64,000 bases of DNA from Bacteroidaceae bacterium (GTDB lineage Bacteria; Bacteroidota; Bacteroidia; Bacteroidales; Bacteroidaceae): the NCBI GenBank assembly GCA_024699495.1, contig JAILPK010000050.1, positions 18,746-82,745 on the forward strand, in the 5' to 3' direction. The first letter of the stretch is position 1. Every line of letters starts with the position of its first letter. Positions 1 to 9,420 of this stretch are shown here, piece after piece. Below the pieces are notes generated by a model, which did not search any database, was not told the DNA's origin, and was given only the letters and a program-made list of their open reading frames with translations. Both the position numbers and the translations under genes were made by a program.

Positions 1-73
1 TGCTTACAGCAGACAGCAATAATATTCTGACATGAATTCCAAAAAACGAAATGGGTTAAAAAGCGTCATTTCG

Positions 74-104
74 TTGGCTATATATAAGATTTATTGTACT
101 TTTG
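74..104 (+). promoter_or_regulatory. hisD promoter (-33/-7)
   Basis: TTG at 74-76 and TACTTTTG at 97-104, separated by 20 bp, match the Bacteroidetes primary-sigma pattern TTG/TAnnTTTG. Transcription would start about 20 nt before the hisD ATG at 130, so this promoter can drive hisDCB even if a further his gene lies upstream of the window. Confidence 0.7.
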
Positions 105-129
105 CAGCGACAAACACAATCAGATTCCA

Positions 130-1449
130 ATGCTCATTTACACATATCCCGATGAAGCGCAGAGGCGTGAGATAATTACCCGTCCGACGAAGGAGGCTGC
201 TTCCCTCACAGCAACAGTGTCTGCTGTTCTGGAGCGCGTCAGAAAAGAAGGCGACAGCGCAGTTCTTGAATACGAACAGAAGTTCGATAAAGTGGACTTG
301 CGCGAGTGCATAACAGACACGTCTTCCGAAAGGAAAAATCCACTTCGTGTCAGCGACGAGGAATTCAACACAGCCTTAAACCTCGTGTCAGAGGAACTGA
401 AAGCCTCCCTGAGGCTCGCTCACGATAATATCAGCCGATTCCATACCGCCCAACGCTTTGAGGGTATTGAGGTAGAGACCGCGCCCGGAGTGCGATGCTG
501 GCAACGCAGTATGCCTATTGAGGCTGTAGGCTTGTATATCCCAGGAGGCACTGCACCACTGTTCTCAACAGTGTTGATGTTAGCTACCCCCGCCCGCATC
601 GCCGGATGCAAACGGATAGTGCTCTGCACTCCACCGCAGAAGGACGGCAGCGTGCATCCGGCCATTCTCGTAGCAGCACATATTGCCGGCGTCAGCGAGG
701 TGTTCAAAGCCGGAGGTGTGCAAGCAATAGGGGCTATGGCTTACGGCACAGAATCTGTGCCCAAGGTGGCCAAGATATTCGGCCCTGGCAATCAGTATGT
801 ACAATGTGCAAAACAGCTGGTATCCCTTTCAGATGTAGCCATAGACATGCCTGCAGGCCCAAGTGAAGTGTGTGTCATTGCAGATGAGACAGCCAACGCT
901 GCTTTCGTTGCTGCCGATTTGCTTTCGCAGGCCGAACATGGGGCAGACTCACAAGTGTTGCTCATAACGACTTCATCCGTTTTGTTCAACTCTATTCAGA
1001 AGGAAATAGAGACACAACTAAACCAGCTGCCGCGAAAAGACATCGCGACTGCAGCATTAGACAACAGCAGATGTGTTCTCGTCAGAACTATAGACGAAGC
1101 CATCAGCCTATCCAACCAATACGCGCCCGAACATCTTATAATAGAAACCGCAGACGCCGGGGAAATCGCACGACAAGTGACAAACGCAGGGAGCGTATTC
1201 ATCGGTCACCTGACACCAGAAAGCGCCGGCGACTATGCTTCGGGTACAAACCACACCCTGCCAACCAACGGCTATGCAACAGCTTACAGCGGGGTTAATC
1301 TCGACACCTTCTGCAGAAAAATAACTTATCAGCATATAACCCCCGAAGGAATCCTTTCCATAGGCCGCGCAGTAGAACTTATGGCAGAGGCTGAGCATCT
1401 GGATGCACACAAAAACGCGATGACTCTGAGGCGCAAATCATTAGGCTAA
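130..1449 (+). CDS. hisD: histidinol dehydrogenase
   Basis: Oxidises L-histidinol through L-histidinal to L-histidine with NAD+ and zinc, the last step of histidine synthesis, in the cytoplasm. The 439-residue product has the family's full length. Visible family blocks include the glycine-rich GLYIPGGTAPL segment, GPGNQYVQCAK, DMPAGPSEV, DLLSQAEHG with the zinc-ligand region, and the C-terminal YAPEHL and SAGDYASGTNH motifs. A further 5' start is open to 94 but lies within the promoter; the ATG at 130 fits the promoter and the family N-terminus. It is first in the his run seen here and is followed about 120 bp later by hisC. hisG is commonly placed just before hisD in Bacteroides, but it is not in the window. 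Confidence 0.96.
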   Translation: MLIYTYPDEAQRREIITRPTKEAASLTATVSAVLERVRKEGDSAVLEYEQKFDKVDLRECITDTSSERKNPLRVSDEEFNTALNLVSEELKASLRLAHDNISRFHTAQRFEGIEVETAPGVRCWQRSMPIEAVGLYIPGGTAPLFSTVLMLATPARIAGCKRIVLCTPPQKDGSVHPAILVAAHIAGVSEVFKAGGVQAIGAMAYGTESVPKVAKIFGPGNQYVQCAKQLVSLSDVAIDMPAGPSEVCVIADETANAAFVAADLLSQAEHGADSQVLLITTSSVLFNSIQKEIETQLNQLPRKDIATAALDNSRCVLVRTIDEAISLSNQYAPEHLIIETADAGEIARQVTNAGSVFIGHLTPESAGDYASGTNHTLPTNGYATAYSGVNLDTFCRKITYQHITPEGILSIGRAVELMAEAEHLDAHKNAMTLRRKSLG

Positions 1450-1567
1450 CGACCAATAAACAATACAAATAAAACAAGTAATTACCATAGCATCTGTCGG
1501 GAATTTGAAACCCTACACACGACAATAGTCAGAATACGTCTTGAATTTATCTAAATATCGCAACTAT

Positions 1568-2608
1568 ATGCTCTCATCAGAAATATCCGCCCTTGTGCGC
1601 CCCTGCATCCGCGCCCTAACCCCCTACTCTTGCGCCCGCGACGAATTCAAGGGACAGGAGGCAAAGGCCTTTCTTGATGCAAATGAGAATCCATACGGAA
1701 CTCTTAACCGCTATCCCGACCCGCTACAGACGGAAGTCAAAGCAGCATTATCGAAAGTAAAACAAGTGCCGGCTCAGAATATTGTTCTTGGCAACGGCTC
1801 CGACGAAGTTATAGATTTAGTATATCGTATCTTCTGCGAACCACGTATAGACAATGTCGTAGCAATAGAACCCACGTATGGAATGTACCGCGTGTGCGCA
1901 GACATCAACGACGTGGAATACCGCCCAGTATCTCTCAATGAGTTTTTCCAGCCTAACGTAGATGCCATGCTGGCAGCTACGGACGAGAACACAAAGGTTA
2001 TATGGCTTTGTTCGCCCAACAATCCTACCGGCAATTTATTGGAGCGCGCGGCAATAGAGAGGCTGCTAACAGAATTCCACGGTATTGTAGTGGTTGACGA
2101 GGCATACAGCGACTTTGCAGATGCGCAGCCATTTCGGCTACAACTCAACCAATGGCCAAATCTGATTGTAATGAACACTTTCAGCAAATGCTGGGCTGCA
2201 GCCGCAATAAGACTCGGGATGGCATTCGCCTCTGAAGAAATAATCAACCTGTTCAACAAAGTCAAATACCCATATAACGTCAACCAACTCTCTCAGCAGC
2301 AGGCTCTTCAAATCCTCGCCGAACGCCAGCGTTTCGACCTTTGGCGTGCAACGATCTTGCGCGAACGCGATAACATGCTGCCGGCTTTTGCCGAACTGCC
2401 TATATGCAAATGCGTCTATCCCACAGATGCCAATTTCTTCTTGGCCAAGATGACGGATGCGGACAATATATATAATTATCTCATAAGCCGCAGTATTGTG
2501 GTCCGCAACCGCTCTCGCGTCCACTTATGCAATGACTGCCTACGTATTACCATCGGAACGCCACAGGAAAACAATCTTCTGCTGGGTGCTCTCAGACAAT
2601 ACAGATAA
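1568..2608 (+). CDS. hisC: histidinol-phosphate aminotransferase
   Basis: PLP-dependent class I/II aminotransferase that converts imidazole-acetol phosphate and glutamate to histidinol phosphate. The sequence shows DANENPYG near the start, [13 protein letters not shown], the cofactor-binding VVDEAYSDF, and [15 protein letters not shown] with the Schiff-base lysine. The C-terminal [10 protein letters not shown] carries the phosphate-binding arginine. Length 346 residues is usual. The frame opens earlier with TTG at 1541, but the ATG at 1568 gives the family-like N-terminus. It sits between hisD and hisB and is most likely cotranscribed with them. Confidence 0.95.
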   Translation: MLSSEISALVRPCIRALTPYSCARDEFKGQEAKAFLDANENPYGTLNRYPDPLQTEVKAALSKVKQVPAQNIVLGNGSDEVIDLVYRIFCEPRIDNVVAIEPTYGMYRVCADINDVEYRPVSLNEFFQPNVDAMLAATDENTKVIWLCSPNNPTGNLLERAAIERLLTEFHGIVVVDEAYSDFADAQPFRLQLNQWPNLIVMNTFSKCWAAAAIRLGMAFASEEIINLFNKVKYPYNVNQLSQQQALQILAERQRFDLWRATILRERDNMLPAFAELPICKCVYPTDANFFLAKMTDADNIYNYLISRSIVVRNRSRVHLCNDCLRITIGTPQENNLLLGALRQYR

Positions 2609-2618
2609 ACAACAGCAA

Positions 2619-3704
2619 ATGTCATCAAACTGCAACCAAATGTATAGAAGCCTATTTATAGACCGGGACGGGACAATACTAATCGAACCAGAAGATGAGC
2701 AGATAGACTCTTTCGAGAAATTTCACTTTGTACCCGGGGCAATAAGTGCACTGAAATTTATTCGTGAGCACAGCGACTTCAAACTTGTTATGGTGTCCAA
2801 TCAGGATGGACTCGGTACTGACTCCTACCCGGAAAAAGACTTCTGGCCCACACACAACCTGATGCTGGATATCCTGAAGGGAGAAGGCATAGAGTTTGAT
2901 GATATTCTCATAGACCGCTCATTCCCGGCCGATAACCAGCCTACGCGCAAGCCCGGTACGGCAATGCTAACGGCTTATACTAACGGCTCATGTGACATGG
3001 CTGGCAGTTTCGTAATCGGTGACCGCGAGACCGACGCCAAACTGGCTGAGAATTTAGGTTGCAATGCTTTGATTCTCGGTTCTGACATGAATTGGGAGAA
3101 AGTGACCGAAATCGTTGTGGGAGGACAAAGAAAAGCCCATGTAAGACGCACGACAAATGAAACGGACATCGAGGTGGATTTAGATCTTGACGGCTCGGGA
3201 CAAAGCGATATTAGCACAGGGTTGGGTTTCTTTGACCATATGCTTGAACAAATCGCCCGCCACGGACAGATTAATCTCACAATACATGCTCGAGGTGATT
3301 TGCATGTAGATGAGCACCACACAATAGAAGACACGGCCCTAACTCTCGGAGAAGCCCTGAATAAAGCGCTCGGCGATAAGCGAGGCATAGAACGCTATGG
3401 CTACACACTGCCCATGGACGACTGCCTCTGCTCTGTTGCCCTTGACTTTGGCGGCCGCCCATGGCTGGTATGGGATGCTGAATTCCACCGCGAACGTATC
3501 GGGGAGATGCCCACGGAAATGTTCCTGCATTTCTTCAAAAGTTTGTCTGATGCAGCCCGTATAAATCTGAATATCAAAGCTGACGGGCAGAATGAGCACC
3601 ACAAAATTGAAGGGATATTCAAAGCTCTTGCCCGAGCCCTTAGAATGGCAATACGCCGGGATATTCATCACTTCCTGCTCCCGTCATCCAAAGGAGTGTT
3701 GTAA
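2619..3704 (+). CDS. hisB: bifunctional histidinol-phosphatase / imidazoleglycerol-phosphate dehydratase
   Basis: Fusion of two histidine-pathway enzymes, 361 residues. The N-terminal HAD phosphatase (about 1-165) has the nucleophile motif FIDRDGT and the later [14 protein letters not shown]. The C-terminal dehydratase (about 170-361) has the paired metal-binding motifs [13 protein letters not shown] and [10 protein letters not shown] and their second copy near [15 protein letters not shown]. The ATG at 2619 lies 10 nt after the hisC stop; the ATG at 2640 is an alternative. The E. coli-type zinc loop with its cysteine cluster before RKP is absent here: the segment reads [10 protein letters not shown] with no cysteine. 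Confidence 0.95.
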   Translation: MSSNCNQMYRSLFIDRDGTILIEPEDEQIDSFEKFHFVPGAISALKFIREHSDFKLVMVSNQDGLGTDSYPEKDFWPTHNLMLDILKGEGIEFDDILIDRSFPADNQPTRKPGTAMLTAYTNGSCDMAGSFVIGDRETDAKLAENLGCNALILGSDMNWEKVTEIVVGGQRKAHVRRTTNETDIEVDLDLDGSGQSDISTGLGFFDHMLEQIARHGQINLTIHARGDLHVDEHHTIEDTALTLGEALNKALGDKRGIERYGYTLPMDDCLCSVALDFGGRPWLVWDAEFHRERIGEMPTEMFLHFFKSLSDAARINLNIKADGQNEHHKIEGIFKALARALRMAIRRDIHHFLLPSSKGVL

Positions 3705-3796
3705 AACAATGGAGCACAAGACAAACTGCCCCAAGACAGCCTCTCTGAAACAAGCTATTCTAAAATAAGCTGTTCATAGACACACGGGCATACAAA

Positions 3797-3832
3797 ATAC
3801 CGAGCCACTTTTTTTAACAGGCGGCTCGGTAT
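3797..3832. terminator. hairpin between convergent hisB and panD
   Basis: Ten-base inverted repeat: 3797-3806 pairs with 3823-3832 (core CCGAGCC/GGCTCGG), with a T-run inside the loop. It lies between the converging hisB (+) and panD (-) genes and could terminate in either direction. It lacks a classic T-tail directly after the stem, so function is inferred from position. Confidence 0.5.
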
Positions 3833-3868
3833 ATTCATATTTAGCCATAAGCCCAAAGAACGGGCCTA

Positions 3869-4222
3869 TTACTCTTTGGGAACCCTGTTTTCTGTATCTG
3901 GGAATATTACGTGAGGAGTAAAAGAACGGGCCTCTTCAAAATCCATCAGGGCATAGGAGATTATGATGACCTCATCACCAACCTGAACCTTGCGAGCCGC
4001 AGCGCCATTAAGACAGATACACCCAGTATCACGAGGGCCGCGAATAACATAAGTCTCAAACCGCTCGCCATTCATATTATTACAGACCTGAACCTTCTCC
4101 CCGGCAATAATGCCTGCTGCATCCATAAGGTCCTCATCAATAGTGATGCTACCCATATAATGCAGATTAGCCTCAGTAACTGTAGCACAGTGTATTTTAG
4201 ACTTAAGCACTTCTATCATCAT
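3869..4222 (-). CDS. panD: aspartate 1-decarboxylase
   Basis: Pyruvoyl enzyme that makes beta-alanine from aspartate for pantothenate and coenzyme A. The 117-residue proenzyme contains the self-cleavage site in YMGSITID: Gly24-Ser25 would be cut and the serine converted to the pyruvoyl group. The [15 protein letters not shown] and [10 protein letters not shown] blocks are typical. It follows panC by 3 nt on the same strand, so the two are surely cotranscribed and supply both halves of the last pantothenate reaction. Confidence 0.95.
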   Translation of the reverse strand: MMIEVLKSKIHCATVTEANLHYMGSITIDEDLMDAAGIIAGEKVQVCNNMNGERFETYVIRGPRDTGCICLNGAAARKVQVGDEVIIISYALMDFEEARSFTPHVIFPDTENRVPKE

Positions 4223-4225
4223 ATC

Positions 4226-5083
4226 TTATTCCTCCCCCTTATATTTAATATGGTCAATAAGACGAATAGGTGTTGAACCACAGAACACTGTGATACAACC
4301 AACGATAAAATCGCTATCGTCCCAACTCTTCACATCTGCCAAAGAACGGCCATCAACAATGCTGAAATACTGAACTTTTAAGCCAGGCACCGCATCAATA
4401 GCTGAGACTACATACTGAAGAGTCTCTTCAACGCTATGATTCTTTGAGTATGAAACACTTTTGGCCAATGCTGCATATATTTCGGGAGCTATTGCGCGCT
4501 CCTCGGAAGTCAGCAGACTGTTGCGGCTGCTCATTGCCAAACCATTTTCTTCGCGAACAACGGGACATGGAACTATAGTGAGTTTGAAGCCAAGGTCCTC
4601 TACCATACGACGAATCACCGCAATCTGCTGAAAATCCTTCTCGCCGAAGTAAGCGCGGTCTGGTTCTGCGTATGAGAAAAGCTTGCTGACAATCTGACAA
4701 ACACCATTAAAATGTCCTGGACGGAAAGCTCCCTCCATAACAGAATCTGTAGGAGGATAACTGAAAATGCGAGTGTCGGGCTCCGGATATATTTCTTTGA
4801 CAGACGGAGCAAATGCCACGGAAGCACCACATTCATCCAATAACTTGCAGTCGGACTCCAATGTTCTCGGATAGCGTTCCAAATCAGACAAATCATTAAA
4901 CTGAGTTGGATTGAGGAAAATGCTCACTACTGTAACATCGTTCTCACTCACACTTCTTCTCACGAGAGAAGCATGACCTTCATGTAGGGCTCCCATTGTC
5001 GGAACGAGTCCTATAGTTTTACCTTCAAGGCGTGCCTGATGCAAAAAAACACGCAAATCACTGATGGTATTGATAACTTTCAT
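4226..5083 (-). CDS. panC: pantothenate synthetase
   Basis: Joins pantoate and beta-alanine with ATP to form pantothenate. 285 residues, normal length. Signature elements are VPTMGALHEGH (HIGH-like nucleotide motif), NPTQFN, GEKDFQQ, and MSSRN, which plays the KMSKS-like role. It is upstream of panD in a two-gene operon and divergent from the glycogen-synthase-like gene. A TAnnTTTG element lies 47 nt upstream of the start. Confidence 0.96.
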   Translation of the reverse strand: MKVINTISDLRVFLHQARLEGKTIGLVPTMGALHEGHASLVRRSVSENDVTVVSIFLNPTQFNDLSDLERYPRTLESDCKLLDECGASVAFAPSVKEIYPEPDTRIFSYPPTDSVMEGAFRPGHFNGVCQIVSKLFSYAEPDRAYFGEKDFQQIAVIRRMVEDLGFKLTIVPCPVVREENGLAMSSRNSLLTSEERAIAPEIYAALAKSVSYSKNHSVEETLQYVVSAIDAVPGLKVQYFSIVDGRSLADVKSWDDSDFIVGCITVFCGSTPIRLIDHIKYKGEE

Positions 5084-5129
5084 TATGTTTTCAACTCGAT
5101 TTAGGGGATAGTTTGCCCAAAAAACCGCG

Positions 5130-5137
5130 CAAAATTA
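5130..5137 (-). promoter_or_regulatory. panC -7 element
   Basis: Minus-strand TAATTTTG, about 47 nt before the panC ATG. No TTG is found at the 20-bp distance seen for other promoters in the window, so only the -7 half is supported. Confidence 0.5.
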
Positions 5138-5201
5138 CGTTGATTTAATGAACTTACGAAAGAAAAACAGGAAAAAATGACTTCGTTAGCGAATTTTATT
5201 G

Positions 5202-5209
5202 TATCTTTG
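5202..5209 (+). promoter_or_regulatory. -7 element of the glycogen-synthase-like gene
   Basis: TATCTTTG, 37 nt before the ATG at 5247, divergent from the panC promoter. No clear TTG at the 20-bp spacing. Confidence 0.5.
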
Positions 5210-5246
5210 CAGCATAAAATCACATCTTCAAGCTGGTTTCATCATA

Positions 5247-6092
5247 ATGACGCACGCAAAGAAAATACTTTTCATCACTCAGGAGATAAATCCTTATCAA
5301 GAAGGAACTGAACTTTCTGTCATCGGAAGGGCAATTCCACAACAGGCTTTAGACTGCGGACGTGAGATTCGTAATTTCATGCCAAAATGGGGGGATATCA
5401 ACGAGCGGCGCAGTCAGTTGCACGAAGTAATTCGCCTGTCTGGGATGAACCTCATAATTGATGACACTGACCATCTCCTTATCATTAAGGTTGCTTCGAT
5501 TCCATCAAGCAGAATGCAAGTCTATTTTATAGATAACGATGACTATTTCCAGAAGCGCAACGAATGGGCAGACGATAACGGCATCGAATATGGGGATAAC
5601 GGCGAACGGGCCATTTTCTATGCTCGCGGCGTATTGGAAACAGTGAAGAAACTGCGTTGGGTTCCAGATATAATCCATTGTCAGGGTTGGATGAGTTGCA
5701 TCGTGCCACTATATCTTAAGCTGGCTTATGGCGAAGAGCCTTCATTCCGCGATTCCAAGATAGTGTTCACGCCATGCGGTCCAGAGTTAAAGAGACCCAT
5801 GAGCGACCAGTTCTGCGCAAATTTACTGTTCAAGGGCGTTACAAACGACACTCTGGAAACACTTCCGAATAAGATTTATCTGAACGACCTCTATAAAATG
5901 GCTTTGCAGTATAGTGATGCACTGATGCTGACAGCTGGATGCCAGATGCCAGAACTTGTGGCAGAAGCTGAGGCAGCCGGGAAGCCTATTTTCTTTTCGG
6001 CAGACGCAGAAAACACAGACTCCGAAGCTCCATATATTGACTTTTTTGATAAGCTATGGAGCATTGGCAAAGAAAACAAGGAAACAGATTAA
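5247..6092 (+). CDS. glycogen/starch synthase-like protein (N-terminal GT5 half only)
   Basis: 281-residue protein matching only the N-terminal Rossmann half of GT5 glycogen synthases. It begins MTHAKKILFITQEINPY, in place of the usual E-x-x-P segment, and contains PDIIHCQGWMS, the DVVHxHDW-like motif of the family. The C-terminal nucleotide-sugar half of a GT-B enzyme is absent. Bacteroidales carry such short proteins as a family, so this is probably natural and not truncated. Whether it transfers glucose is doubtful without the second domain. The ATG at 5247 fits the promoter. The next gene starts 5 nt after its stop, implying one operon. Confidence 0.8.
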   Translation: MTHAKKILFITQEINPYQEGTELSVIGRAIPQQALDCGREIRNFMPKWGDINERRSQLHEVIRLSGMNLIIDDTDHLLIIKVASIPSSRMQVYFIDNDDYFQKRNEWADDNGIEYGDNGERAIFYARGVLETVKKLRWVPDIIHCQGWMSCIVPLYLKLAYGEEPSFRDSKIVFTPCGPELKRPMSDQFCANLLFKGVTNDTLETLPNKIYLNDLYKMALQYSDALMLTAGCQMPELVAEAEAAGKPIFFSADAENTDSEAPYIDFFDKLWSIGKENKETD

Positions 6093-6096
6093 ACAC

Positions 6097-7515
6097 ATGA
6101 ACTTCAGACATAATGTCTTGATTTTGATGGCTGCAGTTGCTCTCGCCTCATGCGACGACGACACGGCCTCATTGGGTATATATTCAGAAAGTGATGCCAT
6201 CACTTCAACATCAGCCTCCTTTCAGTTCACATCACGCTCTGTGCAACTCGATTCCATAGTTGCGAACAATAACACCTGTTTCTTCGGACAACTTTTGGAC
6301 CCCGAAACAGCAACTGAAATAAAGGCTGAGTTTATGGCCCAATTCCATACCTTCGAAGATTACCACTTGCCTGACGAGTCACTTCTCATAAAAGGGGCAA
6401 ACGGAGAAGTAATAGCTGATTCATGCGAGATACGTTACTACTTCTCGTCATTTTATGGGGATGCCATAAACCCGTTGAAAATGTATGTCTATGAGTTGGA
6501 CACAGCAAACATCGCTGCAGAGAATGCTGTATATTACACTGATATTGACTTGGGCAGCTACCTTCCATCAGGAGCTACACCCATAGCCAAGAAGGTGTTC
6601 ACTGCTGACGACTACACTTTGACAGACGATGTACGCAACAGCACCAGCCACACAGCAAATGTGCGCTTGCCTCTTCCTACAGAATGGGGTACAAATATCC
6701 TGAGAAAAATGGTAAGCAATCCCGAGTATTTCTCAACATCATGGCAGATGATGCGCCATGCATTACCCGGCTTCTATTTCCAGTTGCGCAGCGGAACCGG
6801 GACGATGCTCAAATTGGATGTTGGGGTCGTAAACATCTTCTTTTCATATCAGGAAAACGACTCCATCGTAACAGGTGTAGCACGCTTTGCCTCGACTCCC
6901 GAAGTAATTCAATGTACAAAAATAGAGAACAAGAATTTCACGGGGCTCATCAACGCTAACGACACATTCACCTATCTAAAATCTCCAGCTGGTATAGCCA
7001 CCGAACTGACATTCCCCATTGACAGCATCTATACCCAACACAGCAACGACAGTGTCAGTCTGGCACGTGTGATTCTCTCACGCATAAACAAGATAATATC
7101 AACCACAGACCATATAAGTCTCCCCTCGAGCCTGCTAATGGTCCGCAAGAGTCATTATTCAGACTTCTTCCGCAACCGCGAAGTAGCAGACGGTGAGACA
7201 AGTTTTACTACAAATCTCGACGCCACATACAACTCTTATACCTTCAGCAATATAGCGCGCCTGCTGGCATATAGTTTCAACGAGAAGCGCCGAATCATGA
7301 CCGAGCGTGGACTCACCTCCGCACAATATAATGCCGCATATCCAGACTGGAACAAAGTACTTGTAATGCCTGTAAGTATTACAACTACATACAACAGCAG
7401 CATTAAGGCAACTGAACAAGTAAGTGTAAGCCACGATTTCAGTGTTACAAGCACAAGAATTATAGGTGGCAGCACACCTCTGTCCATGCAAGTCATCTAC
7501 AGCACTTACCAATAA
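6097..7515 (+). CDS. DUF4270 family lipoprotein
   Basis: 472-residue predicted lipoprotein. The N-terminus has a short hydrophobic segment and a lipobox ending ALASC; DDD follows the cysteine, an acidic signal of the kind that directs Bacteroidetes lipoproteins to the surface. The remainder is beta-rich and matches my memory of DUF4270, a Bacteroidetes-specific family of unknown function usually found next to the short glycogen-synthase-like gene, as here. The frame is open further upstream, but those codons overlap the preceding gene; the ATG at 6097 starts the signal peptide. The T9SS plug gene begins 3 nt after its stop. Confidence 0.8.
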   Translation: MNFRHNVLILMAAVALASCDDDTASLGIYSESDAITSTSASFQFTSRSVQLDSIVANNNTCFFGQLLDPETATEIKAEFMAQFHTFEDYHLPDESLLIKGANGEVIADSCEIRYYFSSFYGDAINPLKMYVYELDTANIAAENAVYYTDIDLGSYLPSGATPIAKKVFTADDYTLTDDVRNSTSHTANVRLPLPTEWGTNILRKMVSNPEYFSTSWQMMRHALPGFYFQLRSGTGTMLKLDVGVVNIFFSYQENDSIVTGVARFASTPEVIQCTKIENKNFTGLINANDTFTYLKSPAGIATELTFPIDSIYTQHSNDSVSLARVILSRINKIISTTDHISLPSSLLMVRKSHYSDFFRNREVADGETSFTTNLDATYNSYTFSNIARLLAYSFNEKRRIMTERGLTSAQYNAAYPDWNKVLVMPVSITTTYNSSIKATEQVSVSHDFSVTSTRIIGGSTPLSMQVIYSTYQ

Positions 7516-7517
7516 GA

Positions 7518-8744
7518 ATGAGATTCTCATATATCCTGAATCTGCTACTTATATTTCTGCTTGAGGTTGCAACCGCACGTGCTCAATATACACGCAGTCT
7601 GTGCGAAGATATCCGCACTGTGAGGACTATTGTCAATGATAACCCTCTATCCCCCCCTATAGCCAAGCTCAATGAGGGAACTATTGAGGTTAGTTTTGAC
7701 CAAATGAGCCACTCCTACATGCGCTACTTGTACAAAGTGCAGTTCTGTAATGCTGACTGGACAGTCAATGAAGAAGTCTTTGAGAGCGACTATCTTGAAG
7801 GCTTCAACGACAGGCCTATAGAAGAGTATGAGAAATCATTCAACACTACGGTAATCTACACACACTACAGTTTCTCTTTTCCTAATGAAGACTGCCATCT
7901 GCTTCTTGCCGGTAACTACCGAGTAATTGTGTATGCTGACGGCAATGAGGAAGAACCTGTGGCAGAAGCTTGTTTCTCTCTGCTCAATCCAAAGATGGAC
8001 ATATCCGTAAATGTTAGCAGCAACACTGACATTGACGTAAACCGCTCTCATCAACAGGTAACCTATGGGCTTAGCTATATGAACTGTAATGTCATAGACC
8101 CCACACGTGAACTGAATACTATTGTAATGCAAAACCGCAGGTATGACAATGCAGTAGTAAACCTGCCACCAAACATCCGTAAATCCAACGGAGCCGAGTG
8201 GTCTCACAAACGTGAACTGATTTTCCCAGCTGGCAATGAGTTCCTGAAGTTTGAGATTCTTGATGTGCATCAGAACGGGATGGGTGTGGACCGTATAGAG
8301 TGGTTTGACCCCTATTGGCACTCTACCCTTCTAACAGCATCTCAACCTCGTAACTACACCCACGATCAGGATGCCAACGGCATATCTTTGATCCGTCACA
8401 GCGGTGATGAAGACAATGACACCCAGAGCGAATATCTTTTCGTGCATTTCCGCTACAAATCTGATCCCCTACCTGTCACCCCGTACGTCTGCGGCCTGTG
8501 GACAAACGGAGATGTTGATGAACAATGCAAAATGAATTATATTGAAGCGGAGGGGATATATGAAACTGCCCTGCTCCTAAAACAAGGTTATTATAATTGG
8601 CAGCCCCGTGTAGAAGGACAGACATCAATGACTGAAGGCAACTTCTACGAGACGGAAAACGAATACCAGATATTGATATACCACAGACCGCAAGGAGCTC
8701 GATACGACGAGCTTGTGGGCTACAGCATAGTTAATACAAAATGA
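7518..8744 (+). CDS. type IX secretion system plug protein (DUF5103 family)
   Basis: 408 residues with a signal peptide ending ATARAQ. Features match the DUF5103 family: LNEGTIEVSFDQ, YKVQFCNADW and a C-terminal YNWQPRVEG-like segment. In Flavobacterium a member of this family closes the periplasm-facing side of the giant SprA translocon of the type IX system. No other T9SS component lies in the window, but four T9SS-type cargo proteins do (30450, 34880, 45077 and, more weakly, the 30840 neighbour), so the system should be present. Its stop overlaps the next start by 4 nt (ATGA). Confidence 0.85.
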   Translation: MRFSYILNLLLIFLLEVATARAQYTRSLCEDIRTVRTIVNDNPLSPPIAKLNEGTIEVSFDQMSHSYMRYLYKVQFCNADWTVNEEVFESDYLEGFNDRPIEEYEKSFNTTVIYTHYSFSFPNEDCHLLLAGNYRVIVYADGNEEEPVAEACFSLLNPKMDISVNVSSNTDIDVNRSHQQVTYGLSYMNCNVIDPTRELNTIVMQNRRYDNAVVNLPPNIRKSNGAEWSHKRELIFPAGNEFLKFEILDVHQNGMGVDRIEWFDPYWHSTLLTASQPRNYTHDQDANGISLIRHSGDEDNDTQSEYLFVHFRYKSDPLPVTPYVCGLWTNGDVDEQCKMNYIEAEGIYETALLLKQGYYNWQPRVEGQTSMTEGNFYETENEYQILIYHRPQGARYDELVGYSIVNTK

Positions 8745-9403
8745 TGGACATAATAAAAGAATTTTTCCAAAATGGAGGTGCAATACTCAGTATTCCCTGG
8801 ACATTTGTCATATTGGAGATTATAAGCACTATGGCAGGTGCCGTTTCCGGAGCACGGTTGGCATCAGCAAAGCAATTTGATCTTTTCGGAGCTCTCATAG
8901 TAGGTATTGCGACAGCCTGCGGAGGTGGAACAATGCGCGACTTGCTCATTGGGAAAACTCCATTCTGGCTGGAGAATCCGATTTATCTTCTGACTTGTGT
9001 ATTTGGCTTGCTTTGGGTTATTATTTTCAGGAAGCTCCTAGTCCGCCAGAACAATACATGGTTTATCTTCGACTGCATAGGCTTTTCTCTATTTAATGTC
9101 ATCGGTTTGCAGAAATCACTTGCTCTTGGCTTTCCGACTTGGGCCGCTATCTGCCTGGGATGTATCACTGGCGCCGGAGGCGGTATAATCAGGGACATTC
9201 TTATCAACGAAGTGCCTCTTATCTTCCGAAAAGAGATATATGCCACTTGCTGTCTGGTAGGTGGAATTATCTATGTTTTTTTCCTTGACATCGGGTGGAC
9301 AGAGGAAGGATGCGCAGCTATATCATGTTCTGTTGCCATAACAATCAGACTCCTTGCTGTAAAATACCAGTGGAGTCTTCCTCACCTCAAAGCTGAAGAA
9401 TAA
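8741..9403 (+). CDS. TRIC-type cation channel family membrane protein (UPF0126)
   Basis: 220 residues with about seven membrane segments and an internal duplication. Two related glycine motifs, GGGTMRDLLIG and GGGIIRDILIN, are the hallmark of the UPF0126/YadS-YicG family, related to trimeric intracellular cation channels. Role in bacteria is uncertain, probably cation permeation across the inner membrane. Translationally coupled to the T9SS plug gene by an ATGA overlap; an ATG at 8744 is an alternative start. Confidence 0.88.
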   Translation: MMDIIKEFFQNGGAILSIPWTFVILEIISTMAGAVSGARLASAKQFDLFGALIVGIATACGGGTMRDLLIGKTPFWLENPIYLLTCVFGLLWVIIFRKLLVRQNNTWFIFDCIGFSLFNVIGLQKSLALGFPTWAAICLGCITGAGGGIIRDILINEVPLIFRKEIYATCCLVGGIIYVFFLDIGWTEEGCAAISCSVAITIRLLAVKYQWSLPHLKAEE

Positions 9404-9420
9404 CTTCATTTCAGGGCATC

